Assembly: GCF_024704365.1 (NCBI RefSeq) | Contig: NZ_JAJDFY010000001.1 | Span: 725,001-789,000, forward strand | Reading direction: 5' to 3' | Origin: Thermomonas sp. S9 | Lineage (GTDB): Bacteria; Pseudomonadota; Gammaproteobacteria; Xanthomonadales; Xanthomonadaceae | DNA length: 64,000 nucleotides | Part shown: in pieces, positions 12,039-22,935 of the stretch | Layout of the letters: every line of letters begins with the position of its first letter | Numbering within the stretch: the stretch's first letter is position 1 | The notes under the pieces: model-generated | What the model saw: the letters and a program-made list of their open reading frames with translations, nothing else | What the model was told of the DNA's origin: nothing | The model's database searches: none | Translations under genes and position numbers: made by a program

Positions 12039-13400
12039 ATGGACAACACTCGCAAGATCCGCGCCTCGGCCCTCGCGCTGGCCGTACTCGGCACCCTGTT
12101 TGTCGGCCAGGCGGCCGCTTCGGGCTTCCAGCTGCGCGAACAGAGCGTGAAGAACCTGGGCAAGTCCAACGCCGGCAGCCTGGTCGGCAAGGACGCGGCG
12201 GTGGTTTCGCTCAACCCGGCGGCGATGGTCAACCTGGACAAGAACACCTTCCAGGCCGACCTGACCGTGATCGACCTCAATGCCAAGTTCAACGGCGGCG
12301 GCGCCATCCTCGGCAACCCGGCCAAGCCCCTGACCGGCGGCAATGGCGGCGACCCCGGCTCCCCGACCCCGGTGCCGAACATGGCCGCGGTGTTCCCGAT
12401 GCACGGCGCGCTGGAAGGCCTGACCCTGGGCGCCAGCCTGGGCGCGCCGTTCGGCCTGGCCACCAAGTACGACGCGAACTGGGTGGGCCGCTACCGCGCC
12501 ATCGAGTCCGACGTGAAGACCATGGATCTCACCCTGTCGGCCGCGCTCAAGCTCAGTGACGGCGTGTCGATCGGCGCCGGCTTCATCTGGGAGCGCGCGC
12601 AGGCCACCCTGACCAAGGCGATCGACTTCGGCACCGCGATCTGCGCGGGCTCCGGCAACCCGGCCAACTGCTTCAACCCGAGCTATCCGTTCCAGCCGCA
12701 GGCGCTGGATGGCGCGTTCAAGGTCAAGGGCGCCGACAACAGCATCGGCTTCGTGATCGGCGCGCAGCTGGCCCCGAACGACAAGCTGGCGATCGGCCTG
12801 AGCTACCGTTCGGAAATCAAGCACGAACTGAAGGGCGATCTGTACTTCTCCGGCGTGCCGGCCCTGCTGTCCAGCGATCCACGCTTCGTCAGCGGTCCCG
12901 GCGGCGCGCGCCTGGTGACCCCGAGCATCACCACCGTGAGTGTGAAGTACGCCTTCGCCGACAACGTCCGCCTGCTGGCCGACTACCAGTACACCGGCTG
13001 GGACTCGCTGCAGGATGTCACCATCAAGCGCAGCAACGGCACCGTGGTGGGTAGCGAGCCGTTCCACTGGAGCAACACCCACTTCTACTCGCTGGGCATG
13101 GAATACGACCTTTCGCCGGCGCTGACCCTGCGCGGCGGCATTGGCAAGGACAAGACCCCGACCCACGACACCTACCGCACGCCGCGTCTGCCCGACAACG
13201 ATCGCACCCTGTACTCGATCGGCGCCAGCTGGCACGTCAGCGACAGCCTGTCCTTCGATGCCGCCTATCAGCGCATCGAGATCAAGTCGCCGACCATCAA
13301 TCTGCCGGTGGATGCGGCGTCCGGCAACACCTCGACCCTGGCTGGTAAGTACACCGGCCATGCCGACCTGGTGGGCGTGTCGATGCAGTACCGCTTCTGA
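12039..13400 (+). CDS. FadL/OMPP1 family outer-membrane transporter
   Basis: The 453-residue protein has a signal peptide ending near AAASGF. The mature N-terminus (SGFQLREQSVKNLGKSNAG) is typical of FadL, where it plugs the barrel. Alternating hydrophobic strands and a terminal aromatic (MQYRF) complete the beta-barrel. It should carry long-chain fatty acids or other hydrophobic compounds across the outer membrane. GGAGA precedes ATG 12039. A -10-like TATAGT is at 11904-11909, leaving a leader of about 120 bases. It may work with the fadE gene elsewhere in the window, but they are not an operon. Confidence 0.92.
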   Translation: MDNTRKIRASALALAVLGTLFVGQAAASGFQLREQSVKNLGKSNAGSLVGKDAAVVSLNPAAMVNLDKNTFQADLTVIDLNAKFNGGGAILGNPAKPLTGGNGGDPGSPTPVPNMAAVFPMHGALEGLTLGASLGAPFGLATKYDANWVGRYRAIESDVKTMDLTLSAALKLSDGVSIGAGFIWERAQATLTKAIDFGTAICAGSGNPANCFNPSYPFQPQALDGAFKVKGADNSIGFVIGAQLAPNDKLAIGLSYRSEIKHELKGDLYFSGVPALLSSDPRFVSGPGGARLVTPSITTVSVKYAFADNVRLLADYQYTGWDSLQDVTIKRSNGTVVGSEPFHWSNTHFYSLGMEYDLSPALTLRGGIGKDKTPTHDTYRTPRLPDNDRTLYSIGASWHVSDSLSFDAAYQRIEIKSPTINLPVDAASGNTSTLAGKYTGHADLVGVSMQYRF

Positions 13401-13420
13401 TCTCGCGATCATGCAGCAAG

Positions 13421-13447
13421 AAAAAGCCCCGCTCCGGCGGGGCTTTT
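13421..13447. terminator. Bidirectional terminator between fadL-type gene and putA
   Basis: AAAAAGCCCCGC (from 13421), the loop TCCG, and GCGGGGCTTTTT form a symmetrical GC-rich stem with A and T tracts on both sides. It can end transcription from both converging genes. Confidence 0.9.
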
Positions 13448-13510
13448 TCGTTGCAGGTCGCGGAGGCCGCGCAGTAGTGCCCCGCGCGCGGGGCGCGGGG
13501 CAAACGCGGA

Positions 13511-16500
13511 TCAGTCGCCCAGGGTCAGCAGGCTGGCATTGCCGCCGGCGGCGGTGGTGTTGATGGTCACCGTCTTCTCGGTGGCGAAGCGCGGCAGGTA
13601 GTGCGGGCCGCCGGCCTTGGGGCCGGTGCCGGACAGACCCTGGCCGCCGAACGGCTGCACCCCGACCACCGCGCCGATCTGGTTGCGGTTGACGTAGATG
13701 TTGCCGACCCTGGCGCGCGCCACGATGCGCTCGATGGTGGCGTCGATCCGCGAATGGATGCCCAGGGTCAGGCCGTAGCCGGTGGCGTTGATCGCATCCA
13801 CCACCGCATCCAGCTCGTCGGTCTTGAAGCGCACCACGTGCAGGGCCGGGCCGAACTTCTCCTCGCGCAGCAGCGCGATCGACGGCAGCTCCCAGGCGGT
13901 GGGCGGGAAGAAGGTGCCGTGTTCGGTTTCGGGCGGCAGCGGGGTGCGCGCGATCAGGCGCGCCTCGCCGTCCATGCGGGTGGCGTGCGTAGTCAGGACC
14001 TGGCAGGCCTCGGCGTCGATCACCGGGCCGACGTCGGTCGAAAGCAGGGCTGGATCGCCGACCTTCAGCTCGGCCATCGCGCCGGCGAGCATGGCGATCA
14101 CCTTGTCGGCGATGTCGTCCTGCACCAGCAGGATGCGCGCGGCCGAGCAGCGCTGGCCGGCGGAGGTGAAGGCCGAGCCCATTGCGTCCTTGACCACCTG
14201 CTCTGGCAGCGACGAACTGTCGGCGATCATCGCGTTCTGGCCGCCGGTCTCGGCGATCAGCACCGGGATCGGGCCGGACTCGCGGCCGGCCAGCGCGCGG
14301 TTGATCAGGCGCGCGGTGTCGGTGCCGCCGGTGAAGGCCACCCCGGCCACGCGCGGATCGCGGGTCAGCGCCGCGCCCACGCTGGCGCCGTCGCCCGGCA
14401 CGAACTGCAGCACGTCCTGCGGGATGCCGGCCTCGTGCAGCAGCTGCACCGCGGCAAACCCGATCAGGTTGGTCTGCTCGGCCGGCTTGGCAATCACGCT
14501 GTTGCCGGCGACCAGTGCGGCCGCGATCTGGCCGGTGAAAATCGCCAGCGGGAAGTTCCACGGGCTGATGCACACGAACACGCCGCGTCCGGACAGCTGC
14601 AGCTGGTTGGATTCGCCGGTCGGCCCAGGCAGCGGGATCGGTGCGAAATGCTCGCGCGCCTGCAGTGCGTAGTAGCGCAGGAAGTCCACCGCCTCGCGCA
14701 CCTCGGCTACGCTATCGGCGATGGTCTTGCCGGCTTCCTTCACGCACATCGCCATGAACTGCGGCAGGCGTGCTTCCAGCAGATCGGCCGCGTGTTCGAG
14801 GATGGCCGCGCGTGAGGCGGCCGGCATCGCGTCCCAGGCCGGCTGCGCGGCGATGGCATTGGCCAGCGCACGCTCGATGGTCGCCGCATTGGCGGGCTGC
14901 CAGTGGCCGACCACCTCGCGGCGGTCGGCCGGATTGGACACCGCGATGCGCTCGCCGTCTGGCTGGATGCCCGGCACCAGCGGTGCAGCAGTCCAGCGGC
15001 CGGCGCCGGCGTCGTTCATGGCGCTGGCGAGCGTGCGCAGCGCGTCGTCGTTGGCGAGATTGATGCCCATGGAATTGTCTCGAGGCTGGCCCTGGCTGCG
15101 GTACAGATCGACCGGCAGCGGGATGCGGGGGTGCGGGATGTGTTCGAGCGTGGACACGAAGTCCACCGGGTCGCGGATGAGTTCCTCGACCGGGATGCCC
15201 TCGTCAGTGATGCGGTTGACGAAGCTGGAGTTGGCGCCGTTTTCCAGCAGGCGGCGCACCAGGTAGGGCAGCAGGTCTTCGTGGCTGCCGACCGGCGCGT
15301 ACACGCGGCAGGGCACATCCAGGCGGTCGGCCGGGATCACCTCGGCGTACAGGTCGTCGCCCATGCCGTGCAGCTTCTGGAACTCGAAGTCGCGGCGGCC
15401 GCGCATGGCGCGCGCCATCCGGTGCACGGTGGCGATGGTGTGCGCGTTGTGGGTGGCGAACATCGGATACACCGCGCTGCCGGCGTCCAGCAGGCGGCGG
15501 GCATTGGCCAGATAGCTGACGTCGGTGTTCTGCTTGCGGGTGAACAGCGGGTAGCCGGCCTGGCCTTCCACCTGCGCGCGCTTGATCTCGGCGTCCCAGT
15601 AGGCGCCCTTGACCAGCCGCACCGGGATGCGGCGGCCCAGTTGGCCGGCCATGTGCACGATGTGGTCGATCACGAACGGCGCGCGCTTCTGGTAGGCCTG
15701 CACCACGATGCCGAAGCCGTGCCAGCCCTCCAGCGAGGCATCCGCCATCACCTGGAACACCAGGTCCAGCGACAGCTCCAGGCGGTCGGTCTCCTCGGCG
15801 TCGATGGTCAGGCCGATGCCGTAGTCGCGCGCCAGACGCGCCAGTTCCAGCAGGCGTTCGCCCAGCTCGGCCAGCACGCGGGCGCGCTTGGCGTGCTCGT
15901 AGCGCGGGTGCAGCGCCGAGAGCTTGACCGAGATGCTGGGCGCGGCGAACACCGCATCGGCGCCCTGCGCGCGTCGTGGGGCGTAGTCGCGGCCGATCGC
16001 GTGGATCGCGCCGCGGTAGGCGTCCTGGTAGCGCAGCGCGTCCCTGGTGGTCAGCGCGCCTTCGCCCAGCATGTCGAACGAGTAGCGGTAGGCGGCGTTG
16101 TCGCCCTTGCGGCTGCGCGCCAGCGCTTCCTCGATGGTCCGCCCCAGCACGAACTGGTGGCCCATGATCTTCATCGCCTGGCGCACCGCCAGCCGGACCA
16201 CCGGCTCGCCGGCGCGGCCGATCAGGCGCTGGAACGCGCCGTGCACGTCGCGTTTGGTGTCGTCGGCCAGGTCCACCAGCTTGCCGGTCAGCAGCAGGCC
16301 CCAGGTGGAGGCATTCACCAGCAGCGAATCGGACTGGCCCAGGTGCTTCTTCCAGTTGGCATCGCCCAGTTTGTCGCGGATCAGCGCATCGGCGGTGTCC
16401 TGATCGGGGATGCGCAGCAGCGCCTCGGCCACGCACATCAGCAAAACGCCTTCCTCGCTGCCGAGGTCGTACTGGCGCATGAAGGCCTCGACCACGCCCT

Positions 16501-16717
16501 GGTTGCGCGCGCGGGCGCGCACCCGGCGCACCAGATCGGCGGCCACCGCCTGCGCGGCATCGTGGTCGACGGTAGGCAGGCGGGCCTGCTCCAGCAATTC
16601 GCGGACGTAGGTGGTTTCGTCGCGGATCCAGCCGGCGGTGATCGCGGCGCGGGTGGGGGCGGGGACGGGCGGGAGTTCCGGGGACAGGATCGGAGTCGGT
16701 GGGGGACGGGTGCTCAT
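13511..16717 (-). CDS. putA: Bifunctional proline dehydrogenase / glutamate-semialdehyde dehydrogenase PutA
   Basis: PutA oxidises proline to glutamate in two channelled steps, passing electrons to quinone through FAD and then reducing NAD. I start at MSTRPPPT (16717), giving 1068 residues; an in-frame ATG lies eight codons upstream. The PRODH barrel carries LVKGAYWDAEIKRAQ and the ALDH domain has ETGGQNAMIAD and catalytic Cys in GQRCSAARI. The N-terminal ribbon-helix-helix DNA-binding domain of enteric PutA is missing, so this form should not repress its own gene. No putP transporter is adjacent. The frame is intact over 3.2 kb. Confidence 0.95.
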   Translation of the reverse strand: MSTRPPPTPILSPELPPVPAPTRAAITAGWIRDETTYVRELLEQARLPTVDHDAAQAVAADLVRRVRARARNQGVVEAFMRQYDLGSEEGVLLMCVAEALLRIPDQDTADALIRDKLGDANWKKHLGQSDSLLVNASTWGLLLTGKLVDLADDTKRDVHGAFQRLIGRAGEPVVRLAVRQAMKIMGHQFVLGRTIEEALARSRKGDNAAYRYSFDMLGEGALTTRDALRYQDAYRGAIHAIGRDYAPRRAQGADAVFAAPSISVKLSALHPRYEHAKRARVLAELGERLLELARLARDYGIGLTIDAEETDRLELSLDLVFQVMADASLEGWHGFGIVVQAYQKRAPFVIDHIVHMAGQLGRRIPVRLVKGAYWDAEIKRAQVEGQAGYPLFTRKQNTDVSYLANARRLLDAGSAVYPMFATHNAHTIATVHRMARAMRGRRDFEFQKLHGMGDDLYAEVIPADRLDVPCRVYAPVGSHEDLLPYLVRRLLENGANSSFVNRITDEGIPVEELIRDPVDFVSTLEHIPHPRIPLPVDLYRSQGQPRDNSMGINLANDDALRTLASAMNDAGAGRWTAAPLVPGIQPDGERIAVSNPADRREVVGHWQPANAATIERALANAIAAQPAWDAMPAASRAAILEHAADLLEARLPQFMAMCVKEAGKTIADSVAEVREAVDFLRYYALQAREHFAPIPLPGPTGESNQLQLSGRGVFVCISPWNFPLAIFTGQIAAALVAGNSVIAKPAEQTNLIGFAAVQLLHEAGIPQDVLQFVPGDGASVGAALTRDPRVAGVAFTGGTDTARLINRALAGRESGPIPVLIAETGGQNAMIADSSSLPEQVVKDAMGSAFTSAGQRCSAARILLVQDDIADKVIAMLAGAMAELKVGDPALLSTDVGPVIDAEACQVLTTHATRMDGEARLIARTPLPPETEHGTFFPPTAWELPSIALLREEKFGPALHVVRFKTDELDAVVDAINATGYGLTLGIHSRIDATIERIVARARVGNIYVNRNQIGAVVGVQPFGGQGLSGTGPKAGGPHYLPRFATEKTVTINTTAAGGNASLLTLGD

Positions 16718-16937
16718 GGGCCCGCAGGCGTCGGATTGCAATGCACTAGTGTAGATCGCCGGTCCAGATGACGCATGCGATGGTTGCCGAGTACCCGCGG
16801 CCCCAGTAATCTTCGAGACTGGTCAAGGGGTTTGTGTTCCGTTCAGCTTCTTGATGTCGGCCGGCGGGCGGGGCGCAGACGTGCATGCCGCGACCGTGCC
16901 ACTTCGGACTTACACAGGACAGGCGGGGCTTGGCGTG

Positions 16938-17885
16938 ATGACATCCGGTCGTATGAAACAACTGGCGCTGGCGGCGATGGGCGCCGCGCTGCCCCTGCTG
17001 GCGCAGGCGCAGGACCCGGCGGCAGGCCCCGCCGATCCGCATCCCTGGCAGCTGAACATGGGCCAGGGCGTCACCCCGACCTCGCAGGCGGCCTACGATG
17101 CACATATGTGGGTGCTGTGGGTGTGCGTGGTGATCGGCGTCCTGGTGTTCGGCGCCATGGCCATCGCCATCGTCCGCTTCCGCAAGTCCAGGGGCGCGGT
17201 GGCGGATACCTCGTTCACCCACAGCACCCGGCTGGAGCTGGTCTGGACCGCGATCCCGGTGCTGATCCTGATCGGCCTGGCGTTCCCCGCCACCAGCGGC
17301 TTGATGCGCATGTACGACGTGCGCGACGCGCAGATGACGGTGAAGGTCACCGGCTACCAGTGGATGTGGAAGTACGAATACCTGGGCGAGGGCGTCGGTT
17401 TCACCAGTCGCCTGGCGCGCAAGCACGATGAGCTGCGCCAGAGCGGCAAGGTCGTGACCATGGCCGACGCCCCGCACTACCTGCTGGACGTGGACAACGC
17501 GCTGGTGCTGCCGGTGGGCACCAAGGTCCGCTTCGTGCTGACCGCGGACGACGTGATCCATTCCTGGTGGGTGCCGGCGCTGGGCTGGAAGCAGGACGCG
17601 GTGCCCGGCATCGTCAACGAAGCCTGGGCCACGATCGACAAGCCCGGCATCTACCGCGGCCAGTGCGCCGAGCTGTGCGGCAAGGATCATGGGTTCATGC
17701 CGATCGTGGTGAAGGCGGTCAGCCAGCAGGAGTTCGCGCAGTGGCTGGCGGCCGAGAAGGCCAGGCAGGCCCCGGCCAAGCCTGAGGCTCCGGTGGAAAC
17801 GCCCGCGGCGCCCACGCCCGCTCCCGCCTCTACGGCTGCCACCACGCCGTCCGTCCCGCCTGCCGCCGTCGCGCAGGCCGGTTGA
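16938..17885 (+). CDS. ctaC: Cytochrome c oxidase subunit II
   Basis: Subunit II of the aa3 oxidase takes electrons from cytochrome c through the binuclear CuA centre. After a signal peptide there are two membrane helices (about 55-80 and 95-120) and a periplasmic cupredoxin domain. CuA ligands are present: His in DVIHSWWVP, then QCAELCGKDHGFMP with both Cys, His and Met. A Pro/Ala-rich tail follows residue 285. ATG 16938 (MTSGRMKQLAL) is preferred; ATG 16953 is an alternative. It opens the oxidase operon. The 220 bases separating it from putA should hold the promoter, but no convincing -35/-10 pair is seen. Confidence 0.95.
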   Translation: MTSGRMKQLALAAMGAALPLLAQAQDPAAGPADPHPWQLNMGQGVTPTSQAAYDAHMWVLWVCVVIGVLVFGAMAIAIVRFRKSRGAVADTSFTHSTRLELVWTAIPVLILIGLAFPATSGLMRMYDVRDAQMTVKVTGYQWMWKYEYLGEGVGFTSRLARKHDELRQSGKVVTMADAPHYLLDVDNALVLPVGTKVRFVLTADDVIHSWWVPALGWKQDAVPGIVNEAWATIDKPGIYRGQCAELCGKDHGFMPIVVKAVSQQEFAQWLAAEKARQAPAKPEAPVETPAAPTPAPASTAATTPSVPPAAVAQAG

Positions 17886-17917
17886 TCCACGCACCGCATT
17901 CGCCAGAAGGTCACGCC

Positions 17918-19540
<1,623 letters not shown>

Positions 19541-19557
19541 GCCGCCGGAGCATGCCG

Positions 19558-19692
19558 ATGCGTCCCGATCCCGCCACCGACCCCGCGCTGGAGGCTCGCC
19601 GCAGGCGTGCGCGCCGCACGGCGTGGCTGCTGGCGGCGGTCGCGCTGGCGGTGTATCTCGGGTTCCTGCTGTCGGGCATGCCGGGGCGCTGA
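19558..19692 (+). CDS. Small single-pass protein of the oxidase operon
   Basis: A 44-residue product: an acidic-to-basic N-terminus (RRRRARRT) is followed by one membrane helix ([19 protein letters not shown]). GGAG at 19547-19550 favours ATG 19558 over ATG 19552. It fits tightly between ctaD and ctaG, separated by 17 and 2 bases, where many proteobacteria encode a small cytochrome oxidase assembly protein. Function in assembly is inferred from position, size and topology only. Confidence 0.75.
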   Translation: MRPDPATDPALEARRRRARRTAWLLAAVALAVYLGFLLSGMPGR

Positions 19693-19694
19693 GC

Positions 19695-20266
19695 ATGGCC
19701 GGTACGCGCGACCATGGCGTATGGAAGCTGGCCGGAGTGGCGCTGCTTGCGTTCGGCTTCGCGTTCTCGATGGTGCCGCTGTACCGGCTGGCCTGCCAGA
19801 AGGTGTTCGGCGTGCGTCTGGAGCAGGGGCCGGTGGTCGATGCCGGACGGCAGGCGCCGGGCGAGCGCTGGGTGACCGTGCAGTTCGACGGCGCGGTCAA
19901 TTCCAAGCTGCCGTGGAAGTTCGCGCCCGAGCAGCAAAGCATGCGGGTGCAGGTGGGGCGGCAATACCAGGCGCTGTATTTCGCCCGCAACGGCGCCGGA
20001 CGCGCCATCGTCGGCAATGCGGTGCCGTCGGTGGCCCCGCGCGCGCCTCCGGCTATTTCAACAAGACCGAGTGCTTCTGCTTCACCGCGCAGACGCTGGA
20101 GCCCGGCGAGTCGCGCGACATGCCGGTGCGTTTCATCGTCGATCCGGCGCTGCCGGCCGATATCAAGACCATCACGCTGTCCTACACCTTCTTCAAGAAC
20201 GACACCTTGACCGCCGCGCTCGCGGCGGGGAAGGGCCAAGCAGGAGCGGTACGCGCCGCGCCCTGA
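19695..20266 (+). pseudogene. ctaG: Cytochrome c oxidase assembly protein CtaG (Cox11), frameshifted
   Basis: Cox11 delivers copper to the CuB site of subunit I. It has one N-terminal membrane helix (about 8-28) and a periplasmic immunoglobulin-like domain. The copper motif CFCF is intact in [10 protein letters not shown]. The frame is lost near 20046: between [10 protein letters not shown] and [10 protein letters not shown] one base is missing, and restoring it gives 190 residues of normal length. ATG 19695 is two bases after the previous stop, showing translational coupling. Since aa3 assembly needs it and the rest is conserved, a sequencing deletion is the simplest explanation. Confidence 0.9.
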
Positions 20267-20294
20267 CCCACCGAACACGTACCGGAAGACCGCC

Positions 20295-21185
20295 ATGTCC
20301 CAAGCCCATGCCACGCACGGCCACCACGACCAGGACGCCTATTTCGTTCCGCACGGCAGCAAGTGGCCGGTATTCGCCTCGGCCGCGCTGTTCGTGCTGA
20401 TGGTCGGCTTCGCCAGCTGGCTGAATGAGGTCAGCTGGGGCCGCACGGTGTTCTTCGTCGGCCTGGCCGGTCTGCTGGCGGTGCTGTTCAAGTGGTTCGG
20501 CGACGTGATCCGCGAGTCCATTACCGGCCATTACAACACGCAGGTGGACGTGTCGTTCCGGATGGGGATGGTGTGGTTCATCTTCTCCGAGGTGATGTTC
20601 TTCGCCGCGTTCTTCAGCGCCCTGTTCTACGCCCGCCAGTTCGCGCTGCCGTGGCTGGCGGGCGAGGGCCACGGCGTGGAGACCCACGCACTGCTGTGGC
20701 CGGATTTCACCGGCGGCTGGCCGACCAATGGCCCGGCCGACATCGGTGGCAGCTTCCAGATCGTGCCGGCCTGGGGCCTGCCGCTGCTGAACACCCTGAT
20801 CCTGCTGAGTTCGGGCGTCACCGTCACCATCGCCCACCATGCGCTCAAAGCGGGCAAGCGCGGCATCCTGCTGCTGTTCCTGGGCCTGACCGTGGTGCTG
20901 GGCTGCCTGTTCCTGTACTTCCAGGCCACCGAATACGCGCACGCCTACCACAGCCTCAACCTGACCCTGGGCTCGGGCATCTACGGTTCGACCTTCTTCA
21001 TGTTGACCGGTTTCCACGGTGCCCACGTCACCCTCGGCACGATCATGCTGCTGGTGATCTGGTTGCGCTGTGCCAAGGGCCATTTCACCAAGGACCACCA
21101 CTTCGGGTTCGAGGCGGTGGCCTGGTACTGGCACTTCGTGGACGTGGTCTGGCTGGCCCTGTTCCTGTTCGTGTACGTGCTCTGA
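20295..21185 (+). CDS. ctaE: Cytochrome c oxidase subunit III
   Basis: The 296-residue integral membrane subunit has seven helices and stabilises subunit I during proton pumping. Family signatures include MVWFIFSEVMFFAAFFSA and GFHGAHVTLGT, and it ends with the usual WYWHFVDVVWLALF segment. The gene follows ctaG by 28 bases on the same strand. A GC hairpin with T-tract directly downstream suggests that the core operon ends here. Confidence 0.96.
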   Translation: MSQAHATHGHHDQDAYFVPHGSKWPVFASAALFVLMVGFASWLNEVSWGRTVFFVGLAGLLAVLFKWFGDVIRESITGHYNTQVDVSFRMGMVWFIFSEVMFFAAFFSALFYARQFALPWLAGEGHGVETHALLWPDFTGGWPTNGPADIGGSFQIVPAWGLPLLNTLILLSSGVTVTIAHHALKAGKRGILLLFLGLTVVLGCLFLYFQATEYAHAYHSLNLTLGSGIYGSTFFMLTGFHGAHVTLGTIMLLVIWLRCAKGHFTKDHHFGFEAVAWYWHFVDVVWLALFLFVYVL

Positions 21186-21215
21186 AATCAAGGCCTGCGC
21201 CTGCAGGCAGGCGGG

Positions 21216-21237
21216 AGGCCGGCGCTGCCGGCCTTTT
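21216..21237 (+). terminator. Intrinsic terminator after ctaE
   Basis: AGGCCGGC (21216-21223), loop GCT and GCCGGCCT (21227-21234) are followed by TTT. It lies 30 bases after the ctaE stop. Confidence 0.85.
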
Positions 21238-21290
21238 CGCTCAGAGGACGAAGACGGGTTCCTGCGGGCAGGCGGGTGACAGGCGGATGA

Positions 21291-21518
21291 TCAGCCGGGA
21301 GCGCGGCCGATGCCGTGCGGCACGATCCAGCCGAGCTTGATGGCCAGGATCACCAGCAGGATCAGCGCCACGCTCAGGGCCACGCGCCGGGTCAGGGCGT
21401 TCACCGTGCGCTTGCTGGTGCCCTTGTCCACCAGCAGGTAATACAGGCCCGCGCCGAGATTCCACAGGATGAGCAGCAGAAAGCCCACCACCAGCAGGAT
21501 TTTCAGGGGTTCGCTCAT
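21291..21518 (-). CDS. DUF2909-type twin-transmembrane protein
   Basis: The 75-residue product has two membrane helices (about 7-30 and 48-66) joined by a short polar loop, DKGTSKRTVNALTRR. This layout matches the small twin-transmembrane (DUF2909) family found beside oxidase genes in proteobacteria. It is transcribed against the operon, between ctaE and the SURF1 gene, and starts 63 bases from the SURF1 ATG. Its biochemical role is unknown, though linkage suggests a part in oxidase assembly. Confidence 0.8.
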   Translation of the reverse strand: MSEPLKILLVVGFLLLILWNLGAGLYYLLVDKGTSKRTVNALTRRVALSVALILLVILAIKLGWIVPHGIGRAPG

Positions 21519-21581
21519 GGCGGTCTCTTGGCCGGCTCGGGCCGTCAGCATAGCCGCATTGTCACCGCAGGCGGAGTGGCG

Positions 21582-22340
21582 ATGAGCGCGCGCGGCTGGC
21601 GGCTGCTGGGCGGTTGGGGGCTGGCGCTGCTGCTGGCGCTGGCGTTCGCTGCGCTGGGGCGCTGGCAACTGGCGCGGATGCACGAGAAGGAGCGCCTGCT
21701 GGCGGCCGCCGCGCAGGCGCTTGCGACCGCGCGTGATCAGCCGCAGCCGCTGCTGCTGGCCTCCGATCCGGCGCGCGCGCAGACCTACGACTGGGCGGCC
21801 GGGCGCGGCGTGCTGGCCGGCGTCACCCTGTGGCTCGACAACCAGCAGCGCGACGGCCGGGTCGGCGTGCGCATGTATTGCCTGCTGTATCCGCAAGATG
21901 GCGCGCAGGCGCTGCTGGTGGATGCCGGTTGGTGGCCGCTGGGCGGCGATCGCGCGCTGCCCGCGCCGGGCTGCCCGCGGGTGGCCGACCAGGCGGTACG
22001 CGGGCTGCTGGCGCCGCCGCCGGCGGAAGGGCTGGTCCACGGCGCGCCGCTGGCGCGCCAGGCGGACGGGCGCTGGCTGGCGGTGCGTCTGGACCTGCCG
22101 GCGATCGCCGCCGCGCTGGGCCTGCACACCCGGATCGCGCCGCGGGTGCTGCGGCTGGATCCGGTGCATCGGCCGGGTGATGCGGGGGTGATGCTGGCGC
22201 CGGGGCAGCGCGACCTCGACATCCTGGCGAACACGCTGACCCCCGAACGCCACCTCGGCTATGCGGTGCAGTGGTTCGGGCTGGCGTTGGCGGCGCTGGT
22301 GACCGCCGCCGTCCTCACGTTCAGGAGCAGACCCCGATGA
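21582..22340 (+). CDS. SURF1 family protein
   Basis: SURF1 aids heme a insertion into subunit I. The 252-residue protein has a membrane helix near each end (about 8-28 and 225-245) with a periplasmic domain between. The motif GRWQL (residues 26-30) after the first helix and NTLTPERHLGYAVQWFGLA before the last are diagnostic. GGAG lies five bases before ATG 21582. The stop overlaps the next ATG (ATGA), coupling it to the following gene. Confidence 0.9.
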   Translation: MSARGWRLLGGWGLALLLALAFAALGRWQLARMHEKERLLAAAAQALATARDQPQPLLLASDPARAQTYDWAAGRGVLAGVTLWLDNQQRDGRVGVRMYCLLYPQDGAQALLVDAGWWPLGGDRALPAPGCPRVADQAVRGLLAPPPAEGLVHGAPLARQADGRWLAVRLDLPAIAAALGLHTRIAPRVLRLDPVHRPGDAGVMLAPGQRDLDILANTLTPERHLGYAVQWFGLALAALVTAAVLTFRSRPR

Positions 22341-22930
22341 ACACGCCACCCCGTCCCCCGGCGCCGGCCGTCGCCGCGCGCCGCAACCGCAGCGCCCTGC
22401 TGGTGATCCTCGGGCTCTCGTTCGGCACCCTGCTGGCAGCCGGCGCGCTGCGCTTTTCCGGCTGGCAGCCGCAGGCGCTGAAGAACAGGGGCGAGCTGTT
22501 GCAGCCCTACGGCGACCTGCGCGACCACGACCTGACCCTGGCCGACGGCGGCCGCTACCGCTGGAAGGACAGCCCGCGCACCTGGCGCATCGTGGCGGTG
22601 CCGGACGGATGCGACGGCGCCCGCCGCGCCACCTGCGCGCAGCTGCTGGAGAATCTCGACAAAGTCTGGCGGCTGATGGGGCGCGAGGCCGACCGCGTCC
22701 ACGTGCTGTGGGGCGGGGCGCTGCCGATGCCGGCCACCGGCATGCGCGAGGTGCACCCGATCCGGATGGACGCGCGCCTGCGTACAGCCCTGGTGCCGGG
22801 GGCCGCCGCCGCGCCGGGCGATCCGGTGTGGCTGGTGGATCCGTATGGCTTCGTGGTGATGCGCTACCCTTCCGGGTTCGATCCGGGCGACCTGCGTAGC
22901 GACCTCGCCCGCCTGCTGAAGGTCAACTGA
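22337..22930 (+). CDS. Membrane-anchored protein of the oxidase cluster, thioredoxin-like (tentative)
   Basis: The 197-residue protein has one N-terminal membrane helix (about 22-42). The globular part resembles the Sco/thioredoxin layout: WRIVAVPDGCDGARRATC near 85-103 and WLVDPYGFVVMRY near 165-178. The CxxxC copper motif of true Sco proteins is absent; instead two Cys are separated by seven residues. It overlaps SURF1 by four bases and precedes ctaA by five, so it is probably an assembly factor. The name is structural inference only. Confidence 0.7.
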   Translation: MNTPPRPPAPAVAARRNRSALLVILGLSFGTLLAAGALRFSGWQPQALKNRGELLQPYGDLRDHDLTLADGGRYRWKDSPRTWRIVAVPDGCDGARRATCAQLLENLDKVWRLMGREADRVHVLWGGALPMPATGMREVHPIRMDARLRTALVPGAAAAPGDPVWLVDPYGFVVMRYPSGFDPGDLRSDLARLLKVN

Positions 22931-22935
22931 CGACG

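Noticed and set aside
13511-16717. PutA as an autogenous repressor
   Set aside because: The N-terminal ribbon-helix-helix domain is absent; the protein begins just before the PRODH region.
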